From assembly GCA_947652115.1 (NCBI GenBank), contig OX393561.1, positions 37,825,423-37,889,422 of the forward strand: a stretch of 64,000 nt of DNA. The letters are read 5' to 3'. Shown here one piece after another: positions 11,901 to 21,395 of the stretch (position 1 is its first letter; each line of letters starts with the position of its first letter). The position numbers and the translations under genes were made by a program. Source of the DNA: Blastomussa wellsi. Lineage: Eukaryota > Cnidaria > Anthozoa > Scleractinia > Plerogyridae. The notes under the pieces are model-generated. The model worked only from the letters and a program-made list of their open reading frames with translations, searched no databases and was not told the origin of the DNA.

Positions 11901-14516
11901 ATGTCTCAGGAGCCCTTCGTTTCTCGTGCCAAGGCCCCGCCGGCTAAGAGAAACGAAAAGGGCTATGGGGACGAGAATGGGTTGGAAGGCAAAATTAACC
12001 ATAATCACGAATGTTGCTCGGTAACATGGCGCATATCTGTGACGAAATGCTGACGTTATAACTAAACTGACAACTGTCATGTTAACTTACAGCAGTGAGA
12101 AGACCTCATGTAATACGGGCTCATGCAAGTTACTGAAAACTGATGATAAAGTTTACTGTACTGGTGCATTGCTCACGGGACAAACGAGAATTAATGAGAA
12201 CAGATCGTTTTCACTGTCACGCAACAAAACAATAAATCAATCCCCATTCAGTCAATGAAGTCAAGAAATAGAGATATTATAGGCGATAACAAAAGAAGTA
12301 ATTTCTCAAAGGTTTATGACTGTGCGTTACTCCAAACTGCAGATATTAGTCGAAACATTTTGACCAAATTTACAGAGCCCAGTATGGAGGGCCGCCATGT
12401 TGTTGCACCTCAGATGTGCACCAATATGACGAATGGAAAATAGTGTAACTGGAACTTAGGCCAATGATAGTCTGTTATGTAGAAACAAGCAGTTACATAA
12501 ACACTTATCCTACTACTTTGACTTCTCAAATGGCTAAAAATCACAATATAGTTATACTTTTTACGACAGACAAGATCGACACTTTATGTCACGCACCGCC
12601 ATAATTCTGAAATTCAAAATGTGCTAGCTTCTAAACAAAGGATGTTATTGAGCTAAAAAATTGTAAGTGGATATTAATTTAGTACCTCTTATGCCTGGTA
12701 CGGATAAAAACTTTGATATTTCTGTAGTCTTGGATTTTAGCACCTGATGACCTCACGTGAAAACGATCAAAAGGACAATCACATGACTTTTGGAGGGCGT
12801 ATAGTTTATTTGTGGCCCGAGTAGCATCATTTGTGCCAGAGCGTAGCGAGGTTGCAAATGATGCTACAAATAAACTGACAAAAGTCATGTGATTATCATT
12901 ATTATCAATACACAAGGCCAAATAACTAACCAATTTAATAACGTTTTAAAAGAATACAAGAACTGCTTCGCATTCAAAATTTTATAAGCTTAACCATGTT
13001 AACATACTTTCTCAGGCCCTGTTTAAAAGGAGGTAGGGTAACCCTAGTGCCAGGGTCTGGAAACCAGTAAAAAGTTGTCCCAGGTAGGCGAGTTGCCCCT
13101 GGCAGAGCATTTACAAGGCAGCTAGGGTTACCCTAGCGCTGGGTAACCCTAGCTGACTCCTAGAAGAAGTATGTGCGAGTGCCAGGGCCTCCTTGTAAAC
13201 AGGGCCTTGTAAACAGCACCTGTTTTGTACAGGTCTAGTTGCAGGTAGTTATAATTACAATGTCTCTGAACTCATCGATAATTATAATATTTAACGAACT
13301 TGCCACTCAGTCCAGTTGAACTTTGGTGTAAAATTTCCGCAGTACTTCAGACGAGCTAATTTTATGCGGCCGTATCAATCAAGTGAACGATGTCTCGCAT
13401 CTCGTAAGCGGTAAAGACGACAAGAAGTAGCTCTCTTTGTTTCTTCTTCTTATACTTTTGCTTCTAGCCTATCTTCATGTTTAAATCCAACTTTTTTGTC
13501 TGCATTTTTCCCATTTATAACAAATGGACCGATTTTTCTCTCTGAAAATTATTTTGTTTGGCGTGAAACCTGCTGTTTGCTCGTACGCACCTTCATGGTT
13601 TTCCTGCGTCAAAAGGTCTAAATGTAACCTGATTGGTTGAAATTCATTGGATGATGGAGCCTGAACCAATCAGCTTCAGGGTAGGCTCGATTTCTAGCCA
13701 CTGTTCGGGAGCTGGAGCCCGTGCTGGGAACGAAGACCGGACTCGAGAGAGCGTGGAAATCGAGCCTAGCTGCAAGGCCGATAATGCATTTTCGGCCCGG
13801 GAATTTCCCGTTTGGTCCGCAAAAGTCGCGGTTTTCAGAGGGCAGTTTGCCATTTGGCCGCGCGTATTGATAATAATTGACTATCATGACAGTTTTTGTG
13901 AACTCTCATCGACTATTGTCAACTCTCGCCAAACGAGATAAACACTCATTGACTCTGATGAACTTTTGAGTACGCTCAAAGTCGATGAGAGCGCATGAGA
14001 GTTTCAGGCAAAATGGGAGCGGGAGTATACTCACCTTCGTTATTTGGCCTGGGCTTTAGAGTGAACAGGTAGAGGAAGGCTACACATTGTAAAAAAAACT
14101 CACTTTTAATCTGTTTTGCAGATATGATTCTTTACAGCTGGATTTACAAATCGTCGTCTCTTCCATTTCTAAGCCGCTTTCATGCTGACAACACTCAATT
14201 CCGACCTGCTCTGCTGTCACGTGACACGAGTGATTGTTATGGCCAACACGAATCCACGCAACAAGGAAATGAAACAAATTCAACTGTTGGCGATGTTAAA
14301 CAGCGTACCAGACTTACATCATCAGAGAAAAAGTCTCTCATAAGAAAACGACTTGTCCCTTTACTTATTTCCTTGTTGATATTAGGCGCCGCTGTCGCTG
14401 TACACTTGTTAGTTCCTTTGCCGTCCTCTAATGAGACCGCGTCAGTTGCAAATGACACACTTAGTTATAACGTCACTAGAAATGTTACAACAATGTCCAG
14501 TAGTGCGAGACGTTGA
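990..14516 (+). CDS. MATE family (SLC47-like) multidrug/cation-proton antiporter, partial, 11 exons seen
   Basis: Membrane transporter of the MATE/SLC47 family, which exchanges organic cations for protons across the plasma membrane. The 5' end lies before the window. Exons with GT-AG borders and compatible phases: 990-1087, 1962-2059, 3705-3818, 4438-4505, 4879-4987, 5322-5397, 5842-5911, 9590-9627, 10064-10120, 11572-11656, 14122-14516. Diagnostic stretches are EVQLATYGIVLQ, then IPLGIGVAASVRVGNALGAG (the classic MATE signature), then LFTDD and GLWIGLFSGTLLQ. The last exon gives a cytoplasmic tail and a single final hydrophobic helix (LLISLLILGAAVAVHLLV), as in animal SLC47 proteins. The exon that should carry the conserved GGVLRG-type segment between 5911 (phase 0) and 9590 (needs phase 1) was not found, so the model is incomplete there. 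Family assignment is firm; orthology to a particular human paralogue cannot be told. Confidence 0.9.
6022..6414. mobile_element. MITE-like element with ~40-bp terminal inverted repeats
   Basis: The left arm (about 6022-6061, core CTCCTTTGCAGCCGTTTTTGG) is matched in reverse by the right arm (about 6376-6414, core CCAAAAAACGGCTGCAAAGGAG). There is no coding capacity; it is a non-autonomous DNA element in a MATE intron. Open frames read through this stretch are spurious. Confidence 0.65.
7100..7348 (+). repeat. tRNA-headed SINE, copy 2
   Basis: The head has A-box-like TAATGGTTAGTGCGC and B-box GGGTTCGAGCCC, then the family body with CACTTTACTCTCAGAGTGCC, CTGATGGGCTACTAGGC and a 3' tail near CTTTTCACCTTTTAAAA. 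It is in the sense orientation in a MATE intron. Confidence 0.85.
8266..8398. mobile_element. Short MITE
   Basis: The inverted termini TTAGCCTGCGTAGCCGGCGG and CCGCCAGCTACACAGGCTAA enclose about 80 bp without coding potential. The arms are imperfect. Confidence 0.6.
8624..9305. mobile_element. Fold-back element with nested palindrome
   Basis: The outer arms (8624-8685 and about 9250-9305) are inverted copies built on CCACTGTCGCGTAATTTTCC. Partial internal copies occur near 8702 and 9150. At 8750-8940 a second, nearly perfect hairpin with arms of about 90 bp is inserted. Its arms run from AATATAATTTGG to the reverse copy at 8940 and include GACGTTTCGAGCG. Nothing coding is seen. Confidence 0.7.
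10637..10722 (+). repeat. Dispersed ~85-bp repeat, copy A
   Basis: The stretch from AAAGAATATTTTATCTTGAA to GGAATAAGGTGTAT recurs nearly unchanged at 29174-29262. Only a few differences are visible. The family is unknown. Confidence 0.7.
11171..11205. repeat. Perfect palindrome, 16-bp arms
   Basis: The arms GCATAGTTAGTAGAGG and CCTCTACTAACTATGC are separated by 3 bp. A degenerate relative lies near 45594. It lies in a MATE intron and its function is unknown. Confidence 0.6.
11666..11980. mobile_element. MITE, family of the 15474 copy
   Basis: The ends CATTCTCGTCCCCA and TGGGGACGAGAATG are inverted. The interior shares ACAAAGAAATC, ACACACAGCATGTAGAAA-like and ATACATGAAGTC segments with 15474-15815, so both are copies of one family. 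It lies in the last MATE intron. Confidence 0.75.
12772..12905. repeat. Inverted repeat in MATE intron
   Basis: The arms read AATCACATGACTTTTG on the left and CAAAAGTCATGTGATTA on the right, with matching TAGTTTATTTGT and AGCATCATTTG segments inside. It is probably a small fold-back element. Confidence 0.6.
13013..13208. mobile_element. MITE with GGCCCTGTTTA termini
   Basis: The termini AGGCCCTGTTTAAAAGGAGG and CCTCCTTGTAAACAGGGCCT are inverted. The inside holds repeated GGGTTACCCTAGC motifs in both orientations. Non-autonomous, about 195 bp, in the last MATE intron. Confidence 0.75.
13209..14121. other. Last MATE intron, remainder
   Basis: No exon is recognised. Overlapping open frames at 13481-13941 resemble no family and run in several frames at once, so they are not called. 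A cluster of ACTCTCATCGAC-like words is seen at 13895-14005. Confidence 0.4.
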
Positions 14517-14682
14517 GGTCTTTGCTTTTGTCACGCAACTCTTTTCGCTGCAAGTGTGAGATGCTTGATTGAACCGTTAGCTGTTGCATGACACAAGAAA
14601 AGTGTGACACTGGAAACTCGCAGAGAGCCTGTGCGGTATGAATTATACTTGCGGCCGATCGAAATGAGCGTAAGACCTTGAT

Positions 14683-14902
14683 ATAGACCTATTCGGCTAA
14701 CATGTTTACCTCTTTTTGGCTACCCAATTCAGATCATGTGATGATTCATTTGGGAGGTTACAGTTGTTTTGTTCGTACATACTTGCATGCAATCAGTTGT
14801 GTATGACAAATTGCACAATTGTAACCTCCCAAATGAATCATCACATGACCTGAATTGGTAGCAACAAAGAGGTAAACACGTTGGCCGAATTGGTCTATTG
14901 GT
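14683..14902. mobile_element. Fold-back element in the MATE 3' UTR
   Basis: Arms of about 90 bp (GACCTATTCGGCTAACATG with CACATGATTTGG-type partners; GATTCATTTGGGAGGTTACA with TGTAACCTCCCAAATGAATC) surround a loop of about 50 bp. It sits between the stop codon at 14516 and the polyadenylation signals, so it would be transcribed in the mRNA. Confidence 0.7.
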
Positions 14903-15261
14903 TATGTTAGTAATGAAATTAAGATGTTATTTCATATTATATGTATCAGAAATCATACCCTAAATTTCTTGTTGGTTTTTAGAGATCTTTTCTAAGTAAC
15001 CTGTTGGAAAATATATCTACGAAAAGAACAAATAACCAAATTTATGCTCCATTCCAAAACACTTGTAAATAAAGAATTTCTTAAAAATATTTTTAATTAT
15101 AAGACTGTTAGACCATGGTTGAGTTTCGAGAGCTTCAACACATGGATTTAAAAAATATATATATACTTAACTGTTACAAAAAGCAGTATTTAATAACTGA
15201 TTGGCATATTTTATTTTGTATGTGCTTTTCAAAACCGAATTCGAATTTTCCTGTATTTATC

Positions 15262-15267
15262 AATAAA
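15262..15267 (+). terminator. Probable polyadenylation signal of the MATE gene
   Basis: AATAAA lies 746 bases after the stop. An alternative AATAAA lies at 15068-15073. Which one is used cannot be told. Confidence 0.45.
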
Positions 15268-15473
15268 ATGTTCAACTGAAGTGTAACCCATTTGTTTGTC
15301 GTGCATGTCAGATCCATGAAGCGATAGAATGGTGCGAGCAAATCTGCTATCGCTTTGCTTTACTTTTCAGGAAAATCATGCAATGTGAGATTAGCAGACT
15401 TTAGACTTTGGTTCCTGTTCTTCATGGAGACTTTTAGAGCGAGAGAACCCTGGGAACGAACTAGCTCTTGTGA

Positions 15474-15815
15474 ACCCATTCTCGTCCCCATAGCCCTTTT
15501 CGTTTCTCTTAGCCGGTAGGGCCTTGGCACGAAAAACGAAGGGCTCTGGGGACATACGATTTTCAAACAAATTCGAATTTTTTTTATTGGCTGTTGAGAA
15601 CAAAGAAATCTTAAACGGAAATCAAATTTATCGCCGGCCTCCTTATTACAACACACAACATGCAGAAAAAACAATGCTATATACATGAAGTCCGGAAGTC
15701 CTAGAATCTCGGACTGGAAATCGTATCCACATTCTCGTCCCCAGAGCCACTTGTCCCTCTTAGCCGGCTGGGCCTGGGGCACGAGAAACAAGTGGCTCTG
15801 GGGACACACGATTTG
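15474..15815. mobile_element. MITE, second copy of the CATTCTCGTCCCC family
   Basis: The inverted ends are built on ATTCTCGTCCCCATAGCCC and GTGGCTCTGGGGAC. The interior matches the 11666 copy. Within 15727-15815 a further hairpin repeats the same terminal sequence, so the right end looks duplicated. Confidence 0.7.
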
Positions 15816-15903
15816 GTTCGCTGGATTCAAACAAACGGAGTCCAATCACATCAGCCGTTTTAAAATCCTTTATCGTTAGCAGGATCTGGCCACCCCCTAC
15901 GCC

Positions 15904-16270
15904 GTGCCTCCCTCCATCATAGTGTCCAACGTCCCAGGTCCTCCAGCCCCCCAAGACATGGATGATGAGACCTCAACTGTATCCCCCACGGTGCCTCCGG
16001 TACACCCAGCGTTATCCATTCCTGTACCTTCAGAGCTTACCACCGTTCCCTCAGACGAGGAACAATCTTCTTCCCTAACCAGCGACGACATAGCACTTGA
16101 TGTCCATAGTCGTACGCCTTCGTCGGTCTGCGTACGAGAAGTTGAGCACCAGTGCCCCATCGGCAGACGTCCCTTCGCCGTCCCCTTCCATTCCATCTTC
16201 TGCCCCTGGCTCAAGACCTCAAAGACAGCGCAGACCCCCTTCGTACCTAAATGACTACGTTAGATTTTAA
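15904..16270 (+). pseudogene. Gypsy-like LTR retrotransposon, extreme C-terminal pol fragment
   Basis: A proline/serine-rich frame starts at 15904 and shifts near 16110. Its continuation ends with RPPSYLNDYVRF and a stop at 16268-16270. A proline-rich tail ending in arginines plus a YLNDYV-type motif is typical of the end of Gypsy polyproteins. No protease, RT or integrase remains, and no paired LTRs could be defined. The AT-rich 16271-16690 may contain LTR sequence, but its limits are not seen. Confidence 0.5.
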
Positions 16271-16725
16271 CCTGTCCACGGCACCTCTTGATTTGCCGTT
16301 TAGTGCTCAGTTATCATTTTCATATTATAATTCCGCAGACTGAAACATTATGTTAGATCACGTTAACTTAATGTACTTGCGGTCTAGTTTTTGGTTCTTG
16401 TTTCCATAACTCGTGTACTTCTAGTACGTTGGACAGCTTCAGTTTGTTCGTGTGCGTTCATGTACAAGTAAGAAGAGGTTGCGTCAGCAGGCCGTGCCTG
16501 CGGCATTGTTTCACACGTTTATGCGCGCGCATGTTATGTTTTTGGTGTGTGTCTTTTGAGCGGCCATCTTGTCTGGCCTTGGTTATTAAATCTCAAGTGT
16601 TATCGTTGTATCTCGTCGCTTAACCTCTGGCGCTCTTTGTTTGTAAAACTCGTTTGATAAGTTCATTAAATTAATTAAAACTGTTTTTGATTGTCCAATA
16701 AGTTTTGGGTTGTATTTTGGAGTTG

Positions 16726-16945
16726 ATTGTGGGAGGCACAGTGTCCTAATGGTTAGTGCGCTGAACTCCTGATCACTTCACCCAAGTGTATAAATGGGTA
16801 CTGGCAAATTAACCTGCAATAGACTAGCATCCCATCCAGGGGGAGTAGAAATACGTCCAGTTAAATACTAAGGAAACCGGGATAAGCTTCAGCCTGATGG
16901 GTTACTTGGCCCATATGCAGACTGTACCTTTTACCTACTGATTAC
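16726..16945 (+). repeat. tRNA-headed SINE, copy 3 (B-box part deleted)
   Basis: The A-box side CTAATGGTTAGTGCGCTGAA is present. The copy then jumps to the CCAAGTGTATAAATGGGTAC body, so the B box is missing. The rest (GCATCCCATCCAGGGGGAGT, GGAAACCGGGATAAGC, CTGATGGG) is well kept. Confidence 0.8.
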
Positions 16946-17207
16946 CATTTATACACCAAACACTCTGACAGTTTTACGATAAACATAGCCGCATATATAC
17001 GCCATTTCTACTTTCGTAACTTTCACCGTCTAAGCAGTTGTCACATGCGCTTGTAGGCGCCTATTTTTTTCGATGGATCTGTTGTCGAAGTGTTACATGC
17101 AGTATAAGTTAACGGGATCAGATTTTTTAAGCCCCTGTTCACGAATTTACTCGTTCATTGTGAATCGTGGAACCGTGATCGTTCGATCATTTAAACCGAA
17201 TTATCAC

Positions 17208-17292
17208 AACAGTAGCCTCCTACGCAGACGTTCTTTTGCTCGTCACGCAATTGCATGACGAGCAAACGAACTTCTGCGTAGGAGGCTATCAC
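17208..17292. repeat. Near-perfect palindrome, TAGCCTCCTACGCAGA ends
   Basis: The arms TAGCCTCCTACGCAGACGTT and the reverse copy ending at 17289 meet at CACGCAATTGCATGACG. The terminal sequence resembles that of the element at 28014-28304 (CCTCCCACGCAGACG), suggesting a related MITE family reduced to a hairpin. Confidence 0.65.
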
Positions 17293-17914
17293 AACAGTGG
17301 CGGATCCAGAACTTGAGGTAATAGGGGTGGGGTGGGGGATTGAAAAATTTAGGTGGGGAGTCATGTGCGACGCCGAATACCTGCATGGACAATTTCCATA
17401 AATAGAGGACGGGCCCCTTCCCATGATCCACCATTAGGGAGCTTAAGATACCACGACGGCGACGTCGTGGGCAACGTCGATAAAAACATGAGTTTATATT
17501 TTACCAACAAATCGCGCGGTACCCTAAAGTCATTTACTTTGTTTATCACTGTCAAAGCTATCACGAAACTGAATCTAGGACAACGATGAATTTGAAATAA
17601 AAAATTTAAAAAATTAGCCGTCGTGGCTCACGTTCTCCACACAACGCAGAATCTGGTCATTTCACGTTGTTGTTTTGTAGAGGAGGGCAAAGAAATGTAC
17701 AAAGAATTATAACGCACGTGCAAAGCCATTGTTCTCCTCATTAAACCTTTTGTTTAGTGCCGTTGCCGTTGCCGTTGCCGTCGTGGTTTTCTTAAGCTCC
17801 CTATTGCATAAGATTCCAGTGTAGCTTCCTCTGTGATATAACACCGTACGACTCGCAGTCGTTTCCCTATAAAACGTTGACGTCACGAGATGGGGCTTTA
17901 CCTTTCAGCAAGCG

Positions 17915-18152
17915 TGCATTCTCGTCCGCAGAGGCCGCGATCCTTTTGGTCAGCACCAAGAATCACGACCTCTGGCCGTCTCCAAAACCGGAAGTCCGCG
18001 AATCACGGACTCATTGTCGAATCTGACAATTCTGATTGGCTGAAAACTACAGAACGAATACTCTGTGCATGCTCACAAGCTGGGGGTGGCCAGAGGTCTC
18101 GATTCCTTGGTGCTGACCAAAAGGATTGCGGCCTCTGGGGACGAGAATGGCA
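17915..18152. mobile_element. MITE, CAGAGGCCGCGATCC ends
   Basis: The left end (CATTCTCGTCCGCAGAGGCC) and the right end (GGCCTCTGGGGACGAGAATG) are inverted, as are the inner GATCCTTTTGGTCAGCACCA and TGGTGCTGACCAAAAGGAT. The outermost bases match the 11666 and 15474 family, so these are probably related families. Confidence 0.75.
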
Positions 18153-18489
18153 AGCGTGCTGTACCGATTTGCGCGAGCGTGCGCAAAAGCCAAAATATCT
18201 TGGGTGACACCTCTATCAGTTTAGGAGATAGGAATCAAAGCACTCTGGAAATAAAATTATTAGCCTTCGTCCCCGGCAGACGATTTAAACCCTGGTATAC
18301 AGTGTGGTATAGCTGGTTTTCACCGTCACGCCATCAAAAAATAAACTCGAAACCATGCAATTAAAAAGCTGATAAATTCAAATGTTATAAAAAATTAATA
18401 GATGAACAACATGTCCAGGATTCAGGTCTGTTCGGTACACCATTGTTGAGTTATTTGCCGAAGCATTTTGCGCAAATTTATAGAGTATG

Positions 18490-18635
18490 GAGACGCCATG
18501 TTGGTGCCCAGCTAGATGCTGACTCGTCCCCAGTCGTCTCCTGTGAGAAAATACCATCATTACCCGCCCTTTTTTTTCTGATAACAGACGACTGGGGACG
18601 AGTCAGCAGCTAGATGGGCACCAACATGGCGGACG
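18490..18635. repeat. Inverted repeat, GCCATGTTGGTGCCC arms
   Basis: CGCCATGTTGGTGCCCAGCT and CAGTCGTCTCCTGTGAG on the left are matched by GACGACTGGGGACGAGTCAG and GGGCACCAACATGGCG on the right. Probably a small fold-back element. Confidence 0.6.
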
Positions 18636-19834
18636 GAAATCAAAGAAAACATATGGCACTCACCTTTGCTATGAAAGCGATTGCTCTTTCCTAATGATCT
18701 AGTATATATACACATAAACATCTTTCCTAATACTTGAACTGTTTAAACTGTAAAAATATTGAGAAAATACCTTTTTTAGATCAGGAAAGCGTTGTCATGG
18801 CGCCATCGTGATGTCACGTACGGTGGAAATGTCGAAAATTCAACACGTCGTATTTCAAACATAAAGGATACTATCTAGCCGGAAACTTAGAATAGATATA
18901 TTTTTAGGATTTCTTTCGCGTGGTGACAATAAAAATTAAGCAGGCCCAGCGAATTTGGTTTTTAAAATTTTATGACGTCACGTGAAAACCAAGAATAGTC
19001 CATCTGGCTAAGAAAAGATGACAGCATATAATTCTCGGCGGCGAATCCCAGTCCTTCCTTAGAGAGACCCTGGGAACGAGGTTGTCGAGAGACTCGCTGG
19101 CGCGCGAGCGAAGCCGGAAGTGCCAAGGCTCCAGCTGGCGTTGCTGACAAATAAAATTGCGTGACAAGAGGAAACAGGAACCCTTCAGATGACGTCATCC
19201 TCCCAAATAGTGAACATAGTTTGTTTCCCCATCTTACAACTTTCACTTTCAACGACGGCTTGAATTGCCAGTCTGCTGTTGTCCATGAGGCGTGATTCTC
19301 CTTGGACGTGATTGCCGTTGCAGGTATTGTTCTTAATGTTTGTGTAGGTGTGCGATCTATTAATTTTTCAGTGATTTTAATGTTTTTGAGGATCATCGAT
19401 GGCATTTAGTGCTACAGCAGTTGTCCACATCCCTCGGTCGCAGACTACTGCTTCTGTGAAGTGTACTAGGCAGCGTTGTCGTGGTATCGCAGCGATTGTG
19501 TTTGCCCATTTCTGTAAACTAAATCCTTTTTCTTAGCGAAGGAACCCATTGTAAGCCTTTTAATAAACCCGGACCAGACGAACCAAACGAGGATGAAAGT
19601 CGATGAGAGCTCTCTCGTTTGGCCTGAGTGATCATAAGAGAAAATTTACAACTCTGATCCTCGTTTGGACCAGGCTTATAAGAGTTTCCTAAACAATCCA
19701 TGACGTTTAATATAGTTCTTTAGGGCCCGAAACACAATTAACAACTACCGCTAGTTCTTTATATTGAATCTAGCGGCTTCCGTCTTCGACATTCATGAGG
19801 GAGCCGGAAATCATAAGAATGATTGTTGATTTCT
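18636..19834. other. Intergenic, little recognisable
   Basis: AT-rich sequence. A 147-codon open frame on the minus strand (18962-19405) shows no family resemblance. A broken repeat with CCAAACGAGGAT words and the reverse ATCCTCGTTTGG is at 19560-19680. No gene is called. Confidence 0.35.
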
Positions 19835-20160
19835 CTTTCACTACTGATCATTACTGCGGTTTTCAATAACATGCGAACTCTGAAGTTCAAAACCCAACCA
19901 ACGATTGCGTTTTTCGCTACCGTCAATCATAATTACGGTAAAAGTTAATGAACCTTGAAAATCAGAAACAAACAAAATGGATCGAAGTCTACCAATCACA
20001 ACTGACAGACGTGACCTTTTGACCCTGTTGAAGCGTACCTCTGTTTTCTGAGAGGTCCGCCTGATGATTGACGGCAGCGAAAAACGTAACCGTCGACATG
20101 AACAGAGTTCGCATGTTTCTGAAAACCGCAGTAACCGTTTTCTCAGAACTGATCGAAATC
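19835..20160. mobile_element. Inverted-repeat element
   Basis: ATTACTGCGGTTTTCAATAA with ATGCGAACTCTG on the left is mirrored by CAGAGTTCGCATG and TGAAAACCGCAGTAAC on the right. Inner GCTACCGTCAATCAT pairs with ATGATTGACGGCAGC. The arms are about 100 bp and interrupted. Confidence 0.6.
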
Positions 20161-21102
20161 AACAACATGTAGTGGACATCTTCGCCTTGGGGCAAACATT
20201 TTAATGCTCGCTGGCACAATTAAATCATTGCATAACTTTAGCTCGACTGATTCAAATGTATCGGAGATTGTTCAAAGTCTCCTCGCTGGCTGATATTGCT
20301 AAGGGCACAGAGAGAACTGCAAACTACAAAAATATGTATTCATATTTAACCAAATATGATTTCTAAGTCGTACACAATAGATAAAATACTGGGAAAATTA
20401 ATAGAAAGTTCATCAAAAGTTAATGAAGTGACATGCTTATGGAAATATGATCGCAATTGCGTGTAAATAAATGGTTTTGGTCGAGCACACTATTTACAGT
20501 ACGAGACTAGGTCAGGATGGTGAGATATAACAAAGATTTTTAGAATAGCGTAACTGAAGCTGATTGAAATAAATTTGTTACATTTAGTCCATAGGCCAGG
20601 ACCCCCAAAATTTACATGTCAGTACCACTCAGGGGGAGTAATGCTACCATACATCTTTGAAAAGTACAATTACTCTAATTTAATATTATGTATGATAGCA
20701 GTGCTAAATGAGTAGCTGAACAGGAAATATCACGTGACAAAGTGACGTCACTCAGTTTTGCAGAATTCATAGGGAACAAACGATAACTGCTTAAAACTAT
20801 TCCTTCCAAGGCTACTAACCATGCGCCAAAGTGACTTGCTATGGAAAAATGATGGCAATCTCAATAACATCAGTTTTACAGCACTGAACTTAAACTTTAT
20901 TTAGTTTTAATACCTTTTTCCAAGAAAAAGTGACAAAAAAATATTGAATTTAAACAAAAAATTGAAGCATTTTTTTTTCTAACATGTCAATCTCACAGAA
21001 TCTTCATAAATTGGATACAATAGATAAAAAGGTTTTTCACTGCTGATTATTTTGATAGATGGCATTGCTACCAAGATAGTCTTTCTTACTTAATGCCCGT
21101 CT

Positions 21103-21158
21103 GCCATCTTGGATCCGCCATCTTGGATCCGCCATCTTGGATCCGCCATCTTGGATCT
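21103..21158. repeat. 14-bp tandem repeat, four copies, each with CCATCTTGG
   Basis: The unit GCCATCTTGGATCC occurs four times without spacers (the last base differs). It lies inside the Academ element just beyond the 3' end of its gene, and each unit contains the same YY1-like core as the start of the gene. Confidence 0.85.
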
Positions 21159-21395
21159 TAAGACACGACTACTCCAATACAAAATGCAACGTCAGGATTA
21201 AGAAATATTTTGATTAAAGCACCTCTTACGTTTCTATCACATTACTTGAAAAGCTCTTTCATGTTCAAAAACACAAATTAAAAAATATGTTTGATAAACG
21301 GAGTCAATAAAGGCCTCTTGCCTTAAAAAGGAGGCTTATTTACATCTACGACTTATAATATGACGATTTTCTCAACTATATCTATTTGAAGTGTC

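Noticed and set aside
13481..13941. Overlapping open frames in the last MATE intron
   Set aside because: Open in several frames on both strands, no motif, and no splice sites in phase with MATE.
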